From: Peptoniphilaceae bacterium
Lineage (GTDB): Bacteria; Bacillota; Clostridia; Tissierellales; Peptoniphilaceae
Direction: 5' to 3'
Assembly (NCBI GenBank): GCA_902363535.1
Contig: CABJAE010000011.1
Span: 13,490 to 77,489, forward strand
Length of the DNA: 64,000 bases
Shown: positions 9,313 to 18,871 of the stretch, in pieces
Layout of the letters: every line of letters begins with the position of its first letter
Numbering within the stretch: the stretch's first letter is position 1
Position numbers and translations under genes: made by a program
Notes under the pieces: model-generated
Told to the model about the DNA's origin: nothing
Databases searched by the model: none
Seen by the model: the letters and a program-made list of their open reading frames with translations, nothing else

Positions 9313-9513
9313 ATGAAAAAAGGTATCCATCCCGAATATAAGGAAGCTACGGTCACTTGCGCTTGTGGCAACACCTTTACGACGGGCTCTGTAAAAGAGG
9401 ATTTAAAAGTGGAAGTTTGTTCCGAATGTCATCCTTTCTTCACAGGACGTCAAAAGTTTACTGATACGGGCGGACGTATTGATAAATTCAACAAAAAGTA
9501 CAAAAGATCATAA
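9313..9513 (+). CDS. rpmE: Ribosomal protein bL31
   Basis: A 66-residue bL31 of the zinc-binding type, with paired cysteines in TCACG and CSECH. It belongs to the 50S subunit and makes an intersubunit bridge. A good ribosome binding site precedes the ATG, and it has its own promoter and terminator. The order rpmE, yqhQ, prmC, prfA is common in Clostridia. Confidence 0.97.
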   Translation: MKKGIHPEYKEATVTCACGNTFTTGSVKEDLKVEVCSECHPFFTGRQKFTDTGGRIDKFNKKYKRS

Positions 9514-9519
9514 GAAGAC

Positions 9520-9546
9520 GGCCCGTGAAAGCGGGCCCTTTTTTTT
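9520..9546 (+). terminator. Rho-independent terminator after rpmE
   Basis: Six-pair GC stem GGCCCG/CGGGCC with a six-base loop, followed by eight T residues. The T-run is directly before the ribosome binding site of the next gene, so downstream genes probably depend on readthrough. Confidence 0.85.
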
Positions 9547-9563
9547 AAGGAGTTTCACCGTAT

Positions 9564-10490
9564 ATGAACGAATCCTTTAAGACAACCATCGGCGGTCAGG
9601 CCCTCATCGAAGGAGTCATGATGCGCGGTCCTTCAAAGACAGCCTATGCCGTGAGAAAACCCGGGGGCGACATCGCCATGCGCGTCGATAATAACAAAAG
9701 CATTGCCGATAAATATCCCTTTTTAAATTGGCCGATTATTCGCGGCGCCGTGAAATTAATCGAGGCCATGGTCATCGGCGTGGACGCCATTATGTATTCC
9801 GCTTCTTTTTGGGAAGACGAGGAAGGCGAAGAAGAGGACTTTTTCACCAAACATTTCCCGGAACACGGAGAAAAGATCGAGCAGATCGTTACCGTAAGTT
9901 TCTCTGTTCTTTTAGCCGTTTTATTTTTTATGGTGCTTCCCAATGTGCTGGCCACGTATTTTGAACGGCACATTACAAGTTCCGTTTTGCTAAACCTCGT
10001 GGAGGGCGTATTCCGAATCGGTATCTTCTTTGCCTATATGGCATTGATTTCGAAGCAGAAAGACATCGGTCGCGTCTTCGAATACCACGGCGCGGAACAC
10101 AAGTCGATCGCATGCTACGAAGCCGGCGCGCCTCTGGAGGTGGAGGAAGTAAGGAAGTATTCCCGTCTCCATCCCCGCTGCGGCACGAGTTTTCTGTTTA
10201 TGGTCCTGATCCTTTCGGTGATCATTCTATCCTTCTTCGGCTGGCCCTCATTTTTAGGCCGTGTCCTCGTGCGTCTTTTAGTCTTTCCCTTAATCGCAGG
10301 TGTAAGTTACGAAGTCAATCGCCTGGTGGGAAAATACGACACGCCCCTTACCATGGCTTTGCGCTACCCGGGGCTGATGATTCAAAAGCATTTTACCGTG
10401 CGGGAGCCCGACGACAGCCAAATCGAAGTGGGCATCGCCTCTTTAAAGGCGGTCTTACCCGCCGAAGGGGAAAGTGATCTATGGAAGTAA
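9564..10490 (+). CDS. DUF1385 membrane protein, YqhQ-like
   Basis: A 308-residue member of DUF1385. It begins with the characteristic IGGQALIEGVMMRGP segment and carries the conserved EYHGAEHKSIACYEAG and LHPRCGTSF blocks, whose His and Cys residues may bind metal. About four membrane helices are predicted (near residues 110-130, 140-160, 205-225 and 230-250). The biochemical role of the family is unclear. It overlaps prmC by ten bases in the usual rpmE-prmC-prfA neighbourhood. Confidence 0.85.
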   Translation: MNESFKTTIGGQALIEGVMMRGPSKTAYAVRKPGGDIAMRVDNNKSIADKYPFLNWPIIRGAVKLIEAMVIGVDAIMYSASFWEDEEGEEEDFFTKHFPEHGEKIEQIVTVSFSVLLAVLFFMVLPNVLATYFERHITSSVLLNLVEGVFRIGIFFAYMALISKQKDIGRVFEYHGAEHKSIACYEAGAPLEVEEVRKYSRLHPRCGTSFLFMVLILSVIILSFFGWPSFLGRVLVRLLVFPLIAGVSYEVNRLVGKYDTPLTMALRYPGLMIQKHFTVREPDDSQIEVGIASLKAVLPAEGESDLWK

Positions 10491-11305
10491 AGGCGGCCTT
10501 TGAAGAGGCTTGTGCGGCCTTAAAAGGGGATCGGCGCAGGACCTACGAATTGTTCGACGGCCTCTTTCAGATGGATCAAAAAGCTCTTTTTATGAATCCG
10601 GAAAAAAATCTTTCCGAGGACGAAGTTTCACGCCTGCGCCTTGCCGTTGAAAAAATGGCGCGGGGCATGCCCATGGCCTACGCTTTAAAACAGGCTTATT
10701 TTTACGGCGAGGCCTTCTATGTAGACGAGCGAGTCTTAATTCCACGTTACGACACGGAAAGAAGCGTGGAATCTATTTTGCGTCTGGCGCCTCGCGCGAC
10801 CCACATCCTCGAAATTGGCACTGGAAGCGGCTGCGTGGCCATCACTCTGGGGCGGCTTTATCCCCGGGCGATCATTGATGCCTCAGATATTTCCTCGGAC
10901 GCACTGAATGTCGCGGAAATTAACAGAAAAAAGCACGGAGCCTCGAATGTTTATTTGATTCAATCCGATCTCTTTTCTTCCGTAGAGGGCACCTATGATG
11001 TGATCTATTCCAATCCGCCCTACATTACTGCCGATGAAATGAGGGAACTGGATGAGAGCGTGGCCCTTTACGAGCCCCATTTGGCCCTTGAAGGGGGCGA
11101 AGACGGCTTGGATTTTTACCGAAAGATCGTCGAAGATGCGCCGCGGTTTTTGAATCCCGGGGGCTGGTTGGTATTTGAAATCGGGGCGAAGCAGAGAAAA
11201 GATATAGAAAAACTACTGAAAGACCATGATTTTTCGGCCATCGGTTCCGAGATAGATTTCAGCGGCTTGGATCGCGTCGTTTTTGGGAGGTTAGAAAATG
11301 TTTGA
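10481..11305 (+). CDS. prmC: Release factor glutamine methyltransferase
   Basis: PrmC methylates the glutamine of the GGQ motif in peptide release factors. The AdoMet fold is shown by LEIGTGSGCVAI, and the substrate-binding motif by SNPPYIT. Length 274 residues is typical. Its target, release factor 1, is encoded next with an eight-base overlap. Confidence 0.94.
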   Translation: MEVKAAFEEACAALKGDRRRTYELFDGLFQMDQKALFMNPEKNLSEDEVSRLRLAVEKMARGMPMAYALKQAYFYGEAFYVDERVLIPRYDTERSVESILRLAPRATHILEIGTGSGCVAITLGRLYPRAIIDASDISSDALNVAEINRKKHGASNVYLIQSDLFSSVEGTYDVIYSNPPYITADEMRELDESVALYEPHLALEGGEDGLDFYRKIVEDAPRFLNPGGWLVFEIGAKQRKDIEKLLKDHDFSAIGSEIDFSGLDRVVFGRLENV

Positions 11306-12365
11306 AAATTTATCTGTATACGAAGATCGCTACAATGAACTGAACGAGATGATGATGGATCCGAAAGTTCAAAGCGACAGCAAGCTCTTGCAAAAGACGG
11401 CCATTGAACACGCGGAAATCGAGCCCATCGTGAAAAAATACAAAGAGTACACGGAAACGACGGAGGCCATTGCCGAAAACAAGAGCATGTTCGACGAGAA
11501 ACTGGACGACGACATGCGGGAGCTCGTAAAAGAAGAGCTGAAAATGGAAGAAGAGCATTTGGCAGAAATCGTAGAAGAATTAAAAATTCTCTTGATTCCA
11601 AAAGATGAAAACGACGACAAAAACGTCATCGTGGAAGTGCGCGGCGGCGCCGGCGGCGACGAGGCCGCCCTGTTCGCCGGCGTCCTCGTGCGTCAATACA
11701 TTCACTACGCCGACAATCACAATTGGAAAACCGAAATGATGTCCAGCAACGAAAACGGCATCGGCGGCTTTAAGGAAGCGATTCTATTGATTCAGGGAAA
11801 GGGCGCTTTTTCTCGCCTGAAGTACGAATCGGGAGTTCATCGCGTGCAACGGGTGCCCGAAACGGAATCCTCGGGCCGAATCCATACGTCCACGGCTACG
11901 GTCATCGTCATGCCTGAAATCGACGATGTGGAAGTGGAAATCGACCCCAACGACGTTCGCGTTGACGTGTTCCGCTCCTCGGGAAACGGCGGTCAATCGG
12001 TAAATACCACGGACTCCGCCGTACGCTTAACCCACGAGCCCACGGGGATCGTCGTTAGTTGCCAAGATGAAAAGAGCCAGTTGAAAAATAAAGACAAGGC
12101 TTTTAAGATTTTGAAGGCGAAACTTTACGACATAGAGCTGCAAAAGCAGGAAGATGAACTGAGCAAGGAGAAGAAATCCCAAATCGGCTCCGGCGACCGC
12201 TCCGAACGGATTCGCACTTACAATTATCCTCAAGGCCGCGTTACCGACCACCGCATTAACTACACGAGCCACCGCATCGACGACATTAACAACGGGGATT
12301 TGGACGATTTGATCGATGCTCTGACGGCGGCGGATCAAGCGGCGAAAATCGAAAGCGTCGACTGA
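11298..12365 (+). CDS. prfA: Peptide chain release factor 1
   Basis: RF1 reads UAA and UAG stop codons. The catalytic GNGGQSVN motif and the RVPETESSGRIHTS block preceding it are present, and the length of 355 residues is standard. The N-terminal domain is a helical bundle. It overlaps prmC, its methylase. No strong terminator was seen before the rubrerythrin promoter. Confidence 0.95.
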   Translation: MFENLSVYEDRYNELNEMMMDPKVQSDSKLLQKTAIEHAEIEPIVKKYKEYTETTEAIAENKSMFDEKLDDDMRELVKEELKMEEEHLAEIVEELKILLIPKDENDDKNVIVEVRGGAGGDEAALFAGVLVRQYIHYADNHNWKTEMMSSNENGIGGFKEAILLIQGKGAFSRLKYESGVHRVQRVPETESSGRIHTSTATVIVMPEIDDVEVEIDPNDVRVDVFRSSGNGGQSVNTTDSAVRLTHEPTGIVVSCQDEKSQLKNKDKAFKILKAKLYDIELQKQEDELSKEKKSQIGSGDRSERIRTYNYPQGRVTDHRINYTSHRIDDINNGDLDDLIDALTAADQAAKIESVD

Positions 12366-12392
12366 GAAAGCCAGCCTAATTATTAAGAAAGC

Positions 12393-12421
12393 TTGTTTTA
12401 TTATCATTTATAAGATATAAT
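12393..12421 (+). promoter_or_regulatory. Predicted promoter of rubrerythrin
   Basis: TTGTTT (12393-12398), 17-base spacer, perfect TATAAT (12416-12421), about 40 bases before the start codon. No obvious PerR box was recognised. Confidence 0.65.
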
Positions 12422-12461
12422 GAAGGGGCAAAGAAACAACATGATATAAGGAGGCATTATT

Positions 12462-13007
12462 ATGCACGCAATGACACAAGACAACTTAAGAAGCGCATTC
12501 GGCGGCGAAAGCCAAGCACACGTCCGCTACGGTATTTGGGCAAAAGCTGCCGGCAAGGAAGGCTTCCCCAATGTTGAACGTCTCTTCAACTGCACCGCTG
12601 AAGCTGAACGCGTTCACGGCAATCTGCACTTCAAAGCCCTGAAAGACATTCACGGTGACTTCGCCGTCACCAGCATGGCCGGTTTCGGTATCGGCAGCAC
12701 TTCCGAAAACCTTCAAAAAGGTATCGACGGTGAAACTTTCGAATTTACCGAAATGTATCCCGCATTTATCGAAGTAGCTAAGATGCAAGGCGAAGACGAA
12801 GCTGTCAAAGCCATGCGTTATGCCATCGAAGCTGAAAAAATCCACGCCGTTCGCTACGAAGAAGCGAAAAAAGCAGTCGACGCAGGCAAGGATTTAGACG
12901 TAAAAGACATTCTTCTCTGCCCCGTATGCGGCTACATCACCTTTGATGCAAGCGAAGAAGAATGCCCGATCTGCCACACCAAATCCAAGGCATTTGTCGC
13001 TTACTAA
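12462..13007 (+). CDS. rbr: Rubrerythrin
   Basis: A 181-residue rubrerythrin: an N-terminal ferritin-like four-helix domain with the diiron Glu/His ligands (GGESQAHVRY, TAEAERVH, EAEKIHAVRYEEA), then a C-terminal rubredoxin-like Fe(SCys)4 site (CPVCG and CPICH). It reduces hydrogen peroxide in the cytoplasm of anaerobes. The gene has its own strong promoter, a near-consensus AAGGAGG site (12448-12454) and a terminator, so it is monocistronic, and codon choice looks adapted to high expression. Confidence 0.95.
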   Translation: MHAMTQDNLRSAFGGESQAHVRYGIWAKAAGKEGFPNVERLFNCTAEAERVHGNLHFKALKDIHGDFAVTSMAGFGIGSTSENLQKGIDGETFEFTEMYPAFIEVAKMQGEDEAVKAMRYAIEAEKIHAVRYEEAKKAVDAGKDLDVKDILLCPVCGYITFDASEEECPICHTKSKAFVAY

Positions 13008-13011
13008 GAAC

Positions 13012-13039
13012 AAAAAAGACATCTTCGGGTGTCTTTTTT
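13012..13039 (+). terminator. Rho-independent terminator after rubrerythrin
   Basis: A-rich 5' arm, GACATC stem capped by a stable TTCG tetraloop, and a run of six T residues. Confidence 0.85.
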
Positions 13040-13065
13040 CATGCCCAAAATTTCGATTTCAACTA

Positions 13066-13074
13066 TGGTATAAT
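13066..13074 (+). promoter_or_regulatory. Predicted extended -10 promoter for miaB-mutSL-miaA
   Basis: TGG directly followed by a perfect TATAAT (13069-13074), 30 bases before the miaB start. The -35 region is poor, which fits an extended -10 promoter. Confidence 0.5.
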
Positions 13075-13103
13075 GAGAAGAACTGTTAATCAAAGGAGTA
13101 AGC

Positions 13104-14480
13104 ATGGAAGAAAAATTTCAACATTTAATCGAACGTGTAAAGGAAGTCCACGGCGGTGAAACCTACGTCATTACCACCCACGGCTGTCAAATGAACGAAC
13201 ACGATTCGGAAAAAATAAAAACATTATTAAATACCATGGGCTTTAAAGAGATCGATCGGGAAGAAGAAGCGGACCTGGCGATTATCAATACCTGTTCCGT
13301 TCGCCACAGCGCGGAAGACAAGGTAATCGGGCACATCGGTCGCTTAAAGCATATTAAGAAGCAAAACAAAGATTTAAAAGTGGCCGTCTGCGGTTGCATG
13401 ATGCAGCGAAAGGAATCCAGAGATTATGTGCTGAACACGTTTAACCACGTGGACATCGTCTTCGGCACGAACAACATCTACCGTCTGCCTCAGCTGATTT
13501 TGGAAAGCGACGACAAGAAAAACGCCGTGGTGGATATTGACGAAAGCTATACGAATTTCGACAATCAAATTTATTCTCGAACGGCCGGAAATGCGGCCTA
13601 CGTGAATATCGTCTACGGCTGCAATAATTTCTGCACCTATTGCATCGTGCCCTATACCCGTGGCCGCGAGGTCTCTCGGGAACCGGAAGATATTTTAGAC
13701 GAAATTAAAAACCTCGTGGCGGACGGGGTCAACGAAGTGACTCTGTTGGGGCAAAATGTGAACTCCTACGGAAAAAATCTAGAGGAAAAAATCACATTTG
13801 CCGAGCTTCTGCGCATGGTACACGAGGTGGAGGGGATTGAGCGCATCCACTTTACTACCTCCCATCCGAAGGATATGTCCGATGATTTAATTGCCTGTTA
13901 CAAGGATCTGCCGAAGCTCGCAAATTACCTACATCTCCCTGTGCAATCCGGTTCGAATCGCGTGTTGAAGATGATGAATCGTCATTACACCCGAGAAGAT
14001 TACTTTACACTGATCGACAAAGTGCGCGCCGTTCGTCCGGATATTTCTCTTTCCACGGATATTATGGTTGGTTTTCCCGGCGAGACGGAAGAAGATTTCG
14101 AAGACACTTTGGATTTGGTGAAGCGTGTTAAATACGACAACGCCTTTACCTTTATTTATTCGAGACGGGAAGGCACCCGCGCCGATAAAATGGAAAATCA
14201 AGTGCCGAAGGACGTGAAGGACGCGCGGTTCCAACGCCTTCTAGATGCGGTTTATACCATTCAACGAGAAAAGTATGAAGCCCTGCACGGCACGGTGCAA
14301 GAGGTGCTGTTTGAATCGGTAAGTAAAAACGATCCGACGAAAATGAGCGGACGGACCGCCGGATTCAAACTGGTCCACGCGCCATACGATGCGGATTCCA
14401 TCGGCAAAATGGTGCCGGTGAAAATTACAGGAGGCAATACATTCTCTTTAGAAGGAGAAATCGTTCATGGAAAGCAGTGA
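13104..14480 (+). CDS. miaB: tRNA-2-methylthio-N6-dimethylallyladenosine synthase
   Basis: MiaB adds a methylthio group to i6A37 in tRNA. Domain order: UPF0004 (residues about 18-135, with THGCQMNEHDSE and two further cysteines for the auxiliary cluster), radical SAM (GCNNFCTYCIVP, about 170-180) and C-terminal TRAM. The enzyme MiaA that makes its substrate is encoded in the same operon (18868-19806). The end overlaps mutS by 14 bases. Confidence 0.95.
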   Translation: MEEKFQHLIERVKEVHGGETYVITTHGCQMNEHDSEKIKTLLNTMGFKEIDREEEADLAIINTCSVRHSAEDKVIGHIGRLKHIKKQNKDLKVAVCGCMMQRKESRDYVLNTFNHVDIVFGTNNIYRLPQLILESDDKKNAVVDIDESYTNFDNQIYSRTAGNAAYVNIVYGCNNFCTYCIVPYTRGREVSREPEDILDEIKNLVADGVNEVTLLGQNVNSYGKNLEEKITFAELLRMVHEVEGIERIHFTTSHPKDMSDDLIACYKDLPKLANYLHLPVQSGSNRVLKMMNRHYTREDYFTLIDKVRAVRPDISLSTDIMVGFPGETEEDFEDTLDLVKRVKYDNAFTFIYSRREGTRADKMENQVPKDVKDARFQRLLDAVYTIQREKYEALHGTVQEVLFESVSKNDPTKMSGRTAGFKLVHAPYDADSIGKMVPVKITGGNTFSLEGEIVHGKQ

Positions 14481-17028
14481 TTTCGAAAAATTAACGCCGG
14501 CCATGCGCCACTACGTCGAAACAAAAAATGAAAACCCCGATGCTTTTTTATTTTATCGCCTCGGGGATTTTTACGAGCTCTTCTTTAACGACGCCATCGT
14601 CGTTTCCGATCTTTTGGATTTGACGCTCACAAAAAAAAGCGGCGGGTTGGATGAAAAGATCCCCATGTGCGGCGTGCCCTATCGCGTGGCCAATCAATAT
14701 ATAAAGCGCCTGGTGAAAATGGGCCATTCCGTGAGCATTTGCGATCAGGTGGAGGATCCGAAACAAGCCAAGGGCCTGGTGAAAAGAGAAGTCACGAAGG
14801 TCGTCACCCCCGGCACCTTTATCGACGAAGATGAAGGGGAGGAGAGCCGCATTCTTACGAGCATCGCCCGGGAGGGAAAGATCGTGGAGCTGGCGCATTG
14901 CGATTATCCGGCGGGAAAAGTATACATGGACCGAAAAGTCTGCTGGGACAAGCGGGAAACCGAAAGTTTTCTCGAAAAGCAGTTTTCCCTTTACCGTCCG
15001 GCGGAGATTCTCTATGATCGTGCTTTTTCGGAAAAGGCCACAATTCGAAAACTGGCGAAACGCTACGATGTTTTAAAGAATGGCGAAGTGTCTCGGGACC
15101 ATCGCGAAATTTTAGCGTCTTACAAAGAACTGAATCGGGAAATCGACTACGACAGCGTCGCCCTCGCCAATTTACTGGCTTATCTGGAAGCGACGCAGCA
15201 TCGCAGACAGACCCACCTTCACATCTCCGCCCGTGAGGATCACGACGCTGTTATGGATCTTTCCGAAACCACCATTCGCAATTTGGAGCTCGTGAACAAC
15301 AACCACGACAATCAAAAGGAACACTCCCTCTACGCCATTTTGGATCGTTGCAAGACGAAAATGGGGAGCCGCTATTTGCGCACGTCCATCTTGCGCCCGT
15401 TAATGGATGAAAAGGCGCTAAATGAACGCTACGATCGCATCGACTCCCTTCACGGCGACCGGATTTTGTTCGACGATTTGCAGGAGCAGCTGGCGGCGAT
15501 CTACGACATCGACCGCCTGTCCATATACATCGCCAACGAGACCATGACGCCGAAACAAATTGAGCGACTCGTAAAGAGTTTAGAGGCGGTGCAGCTGATT
15601 GTTCGGCTTCTCAAGAAGGCGGAGAACGAAGCTCTCCTTAAAATTTTTGACGGCGTGGATCTCATGGAAGAGATTTCGGATCAGTTGCGGGAAATTTTTA
15701 TCGACGAGTTGCCGGCAAACTATCGGGAACAGCGCTTTATGGCCCATGGCGTGGACGAGGAGTTGGACCGACTCTTCGCTCTTTCCGAAAGCGGCAAGCA
15801 ATGGATTTTGCAGCTGGAAGAAAAAGAGCGTGAAGCCAGCGGCATTAAGAATCTGCGAATAAAGTACAATAAAATACTGGGTTATTTTTTCGAGGTGTCG
15901 AAATCCTATGTGGATCAGGCGCCGGAGCATTTTATCCGAAAACAGACCCTCGTGGGCAGCGAACGATTTTTCACCGAAGAGTTGAAAAATAGGGAAGAGG
16001 AGATCCTCCACGGAAAAGAGCGCGCACTGGAGCGGCAATTGGAGCTTTTGGAGGCCATTGAAAGGCGCATCGCAACGAAGCTTCCGTCCATTCAGCATTT
16101 GTCCGAAGCCATACAGAAACTGGACGTGGCTTGTGCTCTGGCCGAGGTGGCGGAGCGATACAATTACCGCCGGCCCCGCTTCAACGACGGCGGTGTGCTC
16201 TTTATTAAAGACGGTCGCCATCCTGTGGTGGAGCGCACCATGGATGAGCCCTATATTCCCAACGACACCTATTTAGACGACGAGAAGGTCCTTCTCCAGA
16301 TTATCACTGGACCCAATATGGCAGGCAAATCCACCTACATGCGCCAAGTAGCTTTGATTCAGATTATGGCCCAAATCGGTTCCTTCGTGCCGGCGGAAGA
16401 GGCGAATCTGCCCATGGTTGATCAAATCTTTACGCGGATCGGCGCCTCCGATTACCTGACGCGGGGCCAGTCCACTTTTATGGTCGAGATGACGGAGGTG
16501 GCGGAAATTTTGCGCCTCGCCACGGCGCGTTCCTTGATTCTCTTCGACGAAGTGGGCAGGGGCACCAGCACCTACGACGGCCTTTCCATCGCCTGGTCCA
16601 TTATCGAATACATTTACAAAGAAGTGCGCGCGAAGACCCTCTTTGCCACCCACTATTTCGAACTCACGGAACTGGAAAATCGCTACGACGGCATTTTGAA
16701 TGTGACCGTAGCCACGGAAGAGGTGGACGACGAGATCCGCTTTTTAAGGAAAATTATTGTCGGCCAAAGCAATTACTCCTTCGGTATCGACGTGGCGAAG
16801 CTTGCCGGTGTAAAAGACGAGGTCATCGAGCGGGCGCGAAATGTTCTCGATCATTTGGAATCCGACGGCCGTGGAAAAGCCGTAGAATCTGTAAGAAACG
16901 ATGTCGTCGTCGCCGACAAGGGGCCGGATCCATTGCGGGAAAAAATTCGATCCATCGACATCAATCAAACGACGCCCTTAGAAGCCCTGATGCTTCTCGA
17001 AGCCTTAAAGGAGGATGCCGATGCGTGA
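14467..17028 (+). CDS. mutS: DNA mismatch repair protein MutS
   Basis: An 853-residue MutS1. The N-terminal mismatch-binding domain has the Phe-x-Glu type FYELF motif near residue 38. The ABC ATPase has Walker A GPNMAGKST near residue 615, DEVGRGTSTYDG as Walker B, and the ATHYFEL switch. It recognises mismatches and recruits MutL, encoded next with an eight-base overlap. No domain is missing. Confidence 0.97.
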   Translation: MESSDFEKLTPAMRHYVETKNENPDAFLFYRLGDFYELFFNDAIVVSDLLDLTLTKKSGGLDEKIPMCGVPYRVANQYIKRLVKMGHSVSICDQVEDPKQAKGLVKREVTKVVTPGTFIDEDEGEESRILTSIAREGKIVELAHCDYPAGKVYMDRKVCWDKRETESFLEKQFSLYRPAEILYDRAFSEKATIRKLAKRYDVLKNGEVSRDHREILASYKELNREIDYDSVALANLLAYLEATQHRRQTHLHISAREDHDAVMDLSETTIRNLELVNNNHDNQKEHSLYAILDRCKTKMGSRYLRTSILRPLMDEKALNERYDRIDSLHGDRILFDDLQEQLAAIYDIDRLSIYIANETMTPKQIERLVKSLEAVQLIVRLLKKAENEALLKIFDGVDLMEEISDQLREIFIDELPANYREQRFMAHGVDEELDRLFALSESGKQWILQLEEKEREASGIKNLRIKYNKILGYFFEVSKSYVDQAPEHFIRKQTLVGSERFFTEELKNREEEILHGKERALERQLELLEAIERRIATKLPSIQHLSEAIQKLDVACALAEVAERYNYRRPRFNDGGVLFIKDGRHPVVERTMDEPYIPNDTYLDDEKVLLQIITGPNMAGKSTYMRQVALIQIMAQIGSFVPAEEANLPMVDQIFTRIGASDYLTRGQSTFMVEMTEVAEILRLATARSLILFDEVGRGTSTYDGLSIAWSIIEYIYKEVRAKTLFATHYFELTELENRYDGILNVTVATEEVDDEIRFLRKIIVGQSNYSFGIDVAKLAGVKDEVIERARNVLDHLESDGRGKAVESVRNDVVVADKGPDPLREKIRSIDINQTTPLEALMLLEALKEDADA

Positions 17029-18871
17029 AATTTATGCATTAAGCGATCAGACCATTTCTCAAATCGCTGCGGGCGAAATCATCGAAAATCCCGCCTCCAT
17101 CATTAAGGAATTGGTTGAAAATGCCATCGACGCAAATGCCGATCGAATCAGCATTCGCTTATCGGATAATCTTTTAGACGAAATTCGTATCGCCGACAAT
17201 GGCGACGGCATCGAAAAAAGCCAGATTACCAAGGCATTTTCCCGCCACGCCACATCAAAGCTTCGTACCATTTCCGATTTAGATATGATTACGAGCTTGG
17301 GCTTTCGCGGCGAGGCATTGGCAAGCATCGCCAATATCAGCCAAATGGAATGCGTGACGAAAACGGCCGAGAGCGACTTCGCCTACCGATTTACCGTGGA
17401 AAAAGGAGTCGTATCCCGAGGGGAGCCCGTGGGCGCACCGGTAGGCACGACGATGATCGTGCGGGATATTTTTTACAACACCCCGGTGAGAAAGAAATTT
17501 TTAAACACTACGACGAAAGAAATTCGCCGCATCGTCGAAGTGGTGGAACTATTGGCTTTGAGCCATCAGGACGTCTCCATCCACCTATCCCGCAATCAAA
17601 AGACCTTGCTCCATTCGAAAGTCTCCGACGACAAGATCAATCATATCTATTCCATTCTCGGAAAGGACATTGCAAAAAATCTCCTGCCTATTTCCTTCGA
17701 TACGGAATCTTACAAAATCGAAGGCTTTATCGGCAATAACTTGCTCCACCGGGCGACGCCGGATCGGGAATTTCTGTTCGTAAATGGCCGCGGCGTCAAG
17801 AGCAACGACATCGCCCGGGCCATTCGAAAGGTGTATCGTTCCTTAATTCCCTTGAACCACTATCCGGTCTACGTCCTCTACATTACCATCGACCCCATCT
17901 TAATCGATGTGAATATTCACCCGCAGAAGCAAACAATTCGTCTGTCCAATGAAAATCAACTGACGACGATTTTGGAGCGTTTGGCGGAAGAGAAACTTCT
18001 GCCTAAGCGGGAGATTCCTTCGATCGATGCCCTAAATGAAGATACGAAAAAAGCGGAAGCGCCGGTACCGGAAAAAACAATCTTTGAGTTGAGCAGAGAA
18101 CGAAAGATCGAAAGAGAGAAGCCGAAAGTGCCGGAATTTGACTACTCCGATCGCGTGGCCCTTGCGGCGGAAGATAAAAAAGTGTACGGGGATAAAACAG
18201 AGCCCTCGCTTACGGAATCTTCCCCCGATACAGAAAGAATTGATATAGAAACAGAAGCGGAAGCGACGGAAAAAGTGCAGCCCCTTGATGTAAGTCTTTA
18301 CCAATTTTTGGCCGTAGTGTTCAAAACCTACGTGCTTTTTGAAAACAAGAAGGATCACCGCGTCCTCGTGGTGGATCAGCACGCGGCCCACGAGCGAATT
18401 CTTTACGAACGTTACAGCAAAAAAATTCGTGAACGGGCCGTGGCGACCCAGCTCCTTCTCGCGCCCATTACCATGCACCTGAGTCCCGAGGAAATGCACG
18501 CCGTGGTAACACATATGGCCGACTATGAACGCCTCGGTATTTATCCCGAAGTCTTCGGCGAGCAAGACATCGTGATTCGCGAGGTGCCGGAGCATATATT
18601 AATCGACGATTTTCGGCAATTCTTTTTGGACTCCATTCATCTATTGAACGAGGGCGTCAATGTGAAAGAGCAAAACATTTATAAAATCATGCGCCTCGCA
18701 TGCAGAAGCGCCATTAAAGCAGGAGATACCATTTCCGAAAAAGAAGCCTACGCCCTTCTCGAGGAATTAAACGACGCGGACACGCCCTTTACCTGTCCGC
18801 ACGGGCGCCCGACCATGATTCACGTGGAAAAACGCGCCTTCGAAAAACTGTTTTTAAGGGAGGGACTATGA
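17021..18871 (+). CDS. mutL: DNA mismatch repair protein MutL (endonuclease type)
   Basis: The GHKL ATPase domain is marked by IAAGEIIENP, ENAIDA, DNGDGI and GFRGEALASI. A variable acidic linker follows (residues about 330-420). The C-terminal domain carries DQHAAHERILYE near residue 450 and CPHGRPTMIH near the end, the metal-binding endonuclease motifs of MutL from bacteria lacking MutH. An upstream ATG at 17015 touches the AAAGGAGG site, so 17021 is the better start. The stop overlaps miaA. Confidence 0.96.
   Translation: MREIYALSDQTISQIAAGEIIENPASIIKELVENAIDANADRISIRLSDNLLDEIRIADNGDGIEKSQITKAFSRHATSKLRTISDLDMITSLGFRGEALASIANISQMECVTKTAESDFAYRFTVEKGVVSRGEPVGAPVGTTMIVRDIFYNTPVRKKFLNTTTKEIRRIVEVVELLALSHQDVSIHLSRNQKTLLHSKVSDDKINHIYSILGKDIAKNLLPISFDTESYKIEGFIGNNLLHRATPDREFLFVNGRGVKSNDIARAIRKVYRSLIPLNHYPVYVLYITIDPILIDVNIHPQKQTIRLSNENQLTTILERLAEEKLLPKREIPSIDALNEDTKKAEAPVPEKTIFELSRERKIEREKPKVPEFDYSDRVALAAEDKKVYGDKTEPSLTESSPDTERIDIETEAEATEKVQPLDVSLYQFLAVVFKTYVLFENKKDHRVLVVDQHAAHERILYERYSKKIRERAVATQLLLAPITMHLSPEEMHAVVTHMADYERLGIYPEVFGEQDIVIREVPEHILIDDFRQFFLDSIHLLNEGVNVKEQNIYKIMRLACRSAIKAGDTISEKEAYALLEELNDADTPFTCPHGRPTMIHVEKRAFEKLFLREGL

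Noticed and set aside
12366..12392. Possible terminator after prfA
   Set aside because: Only weak AAGC/GCTT pairing with a long loop; not supported.
15580..16221. 213-residue minus-strand frame
   Set aside because: Antisense within mutS; no family features.
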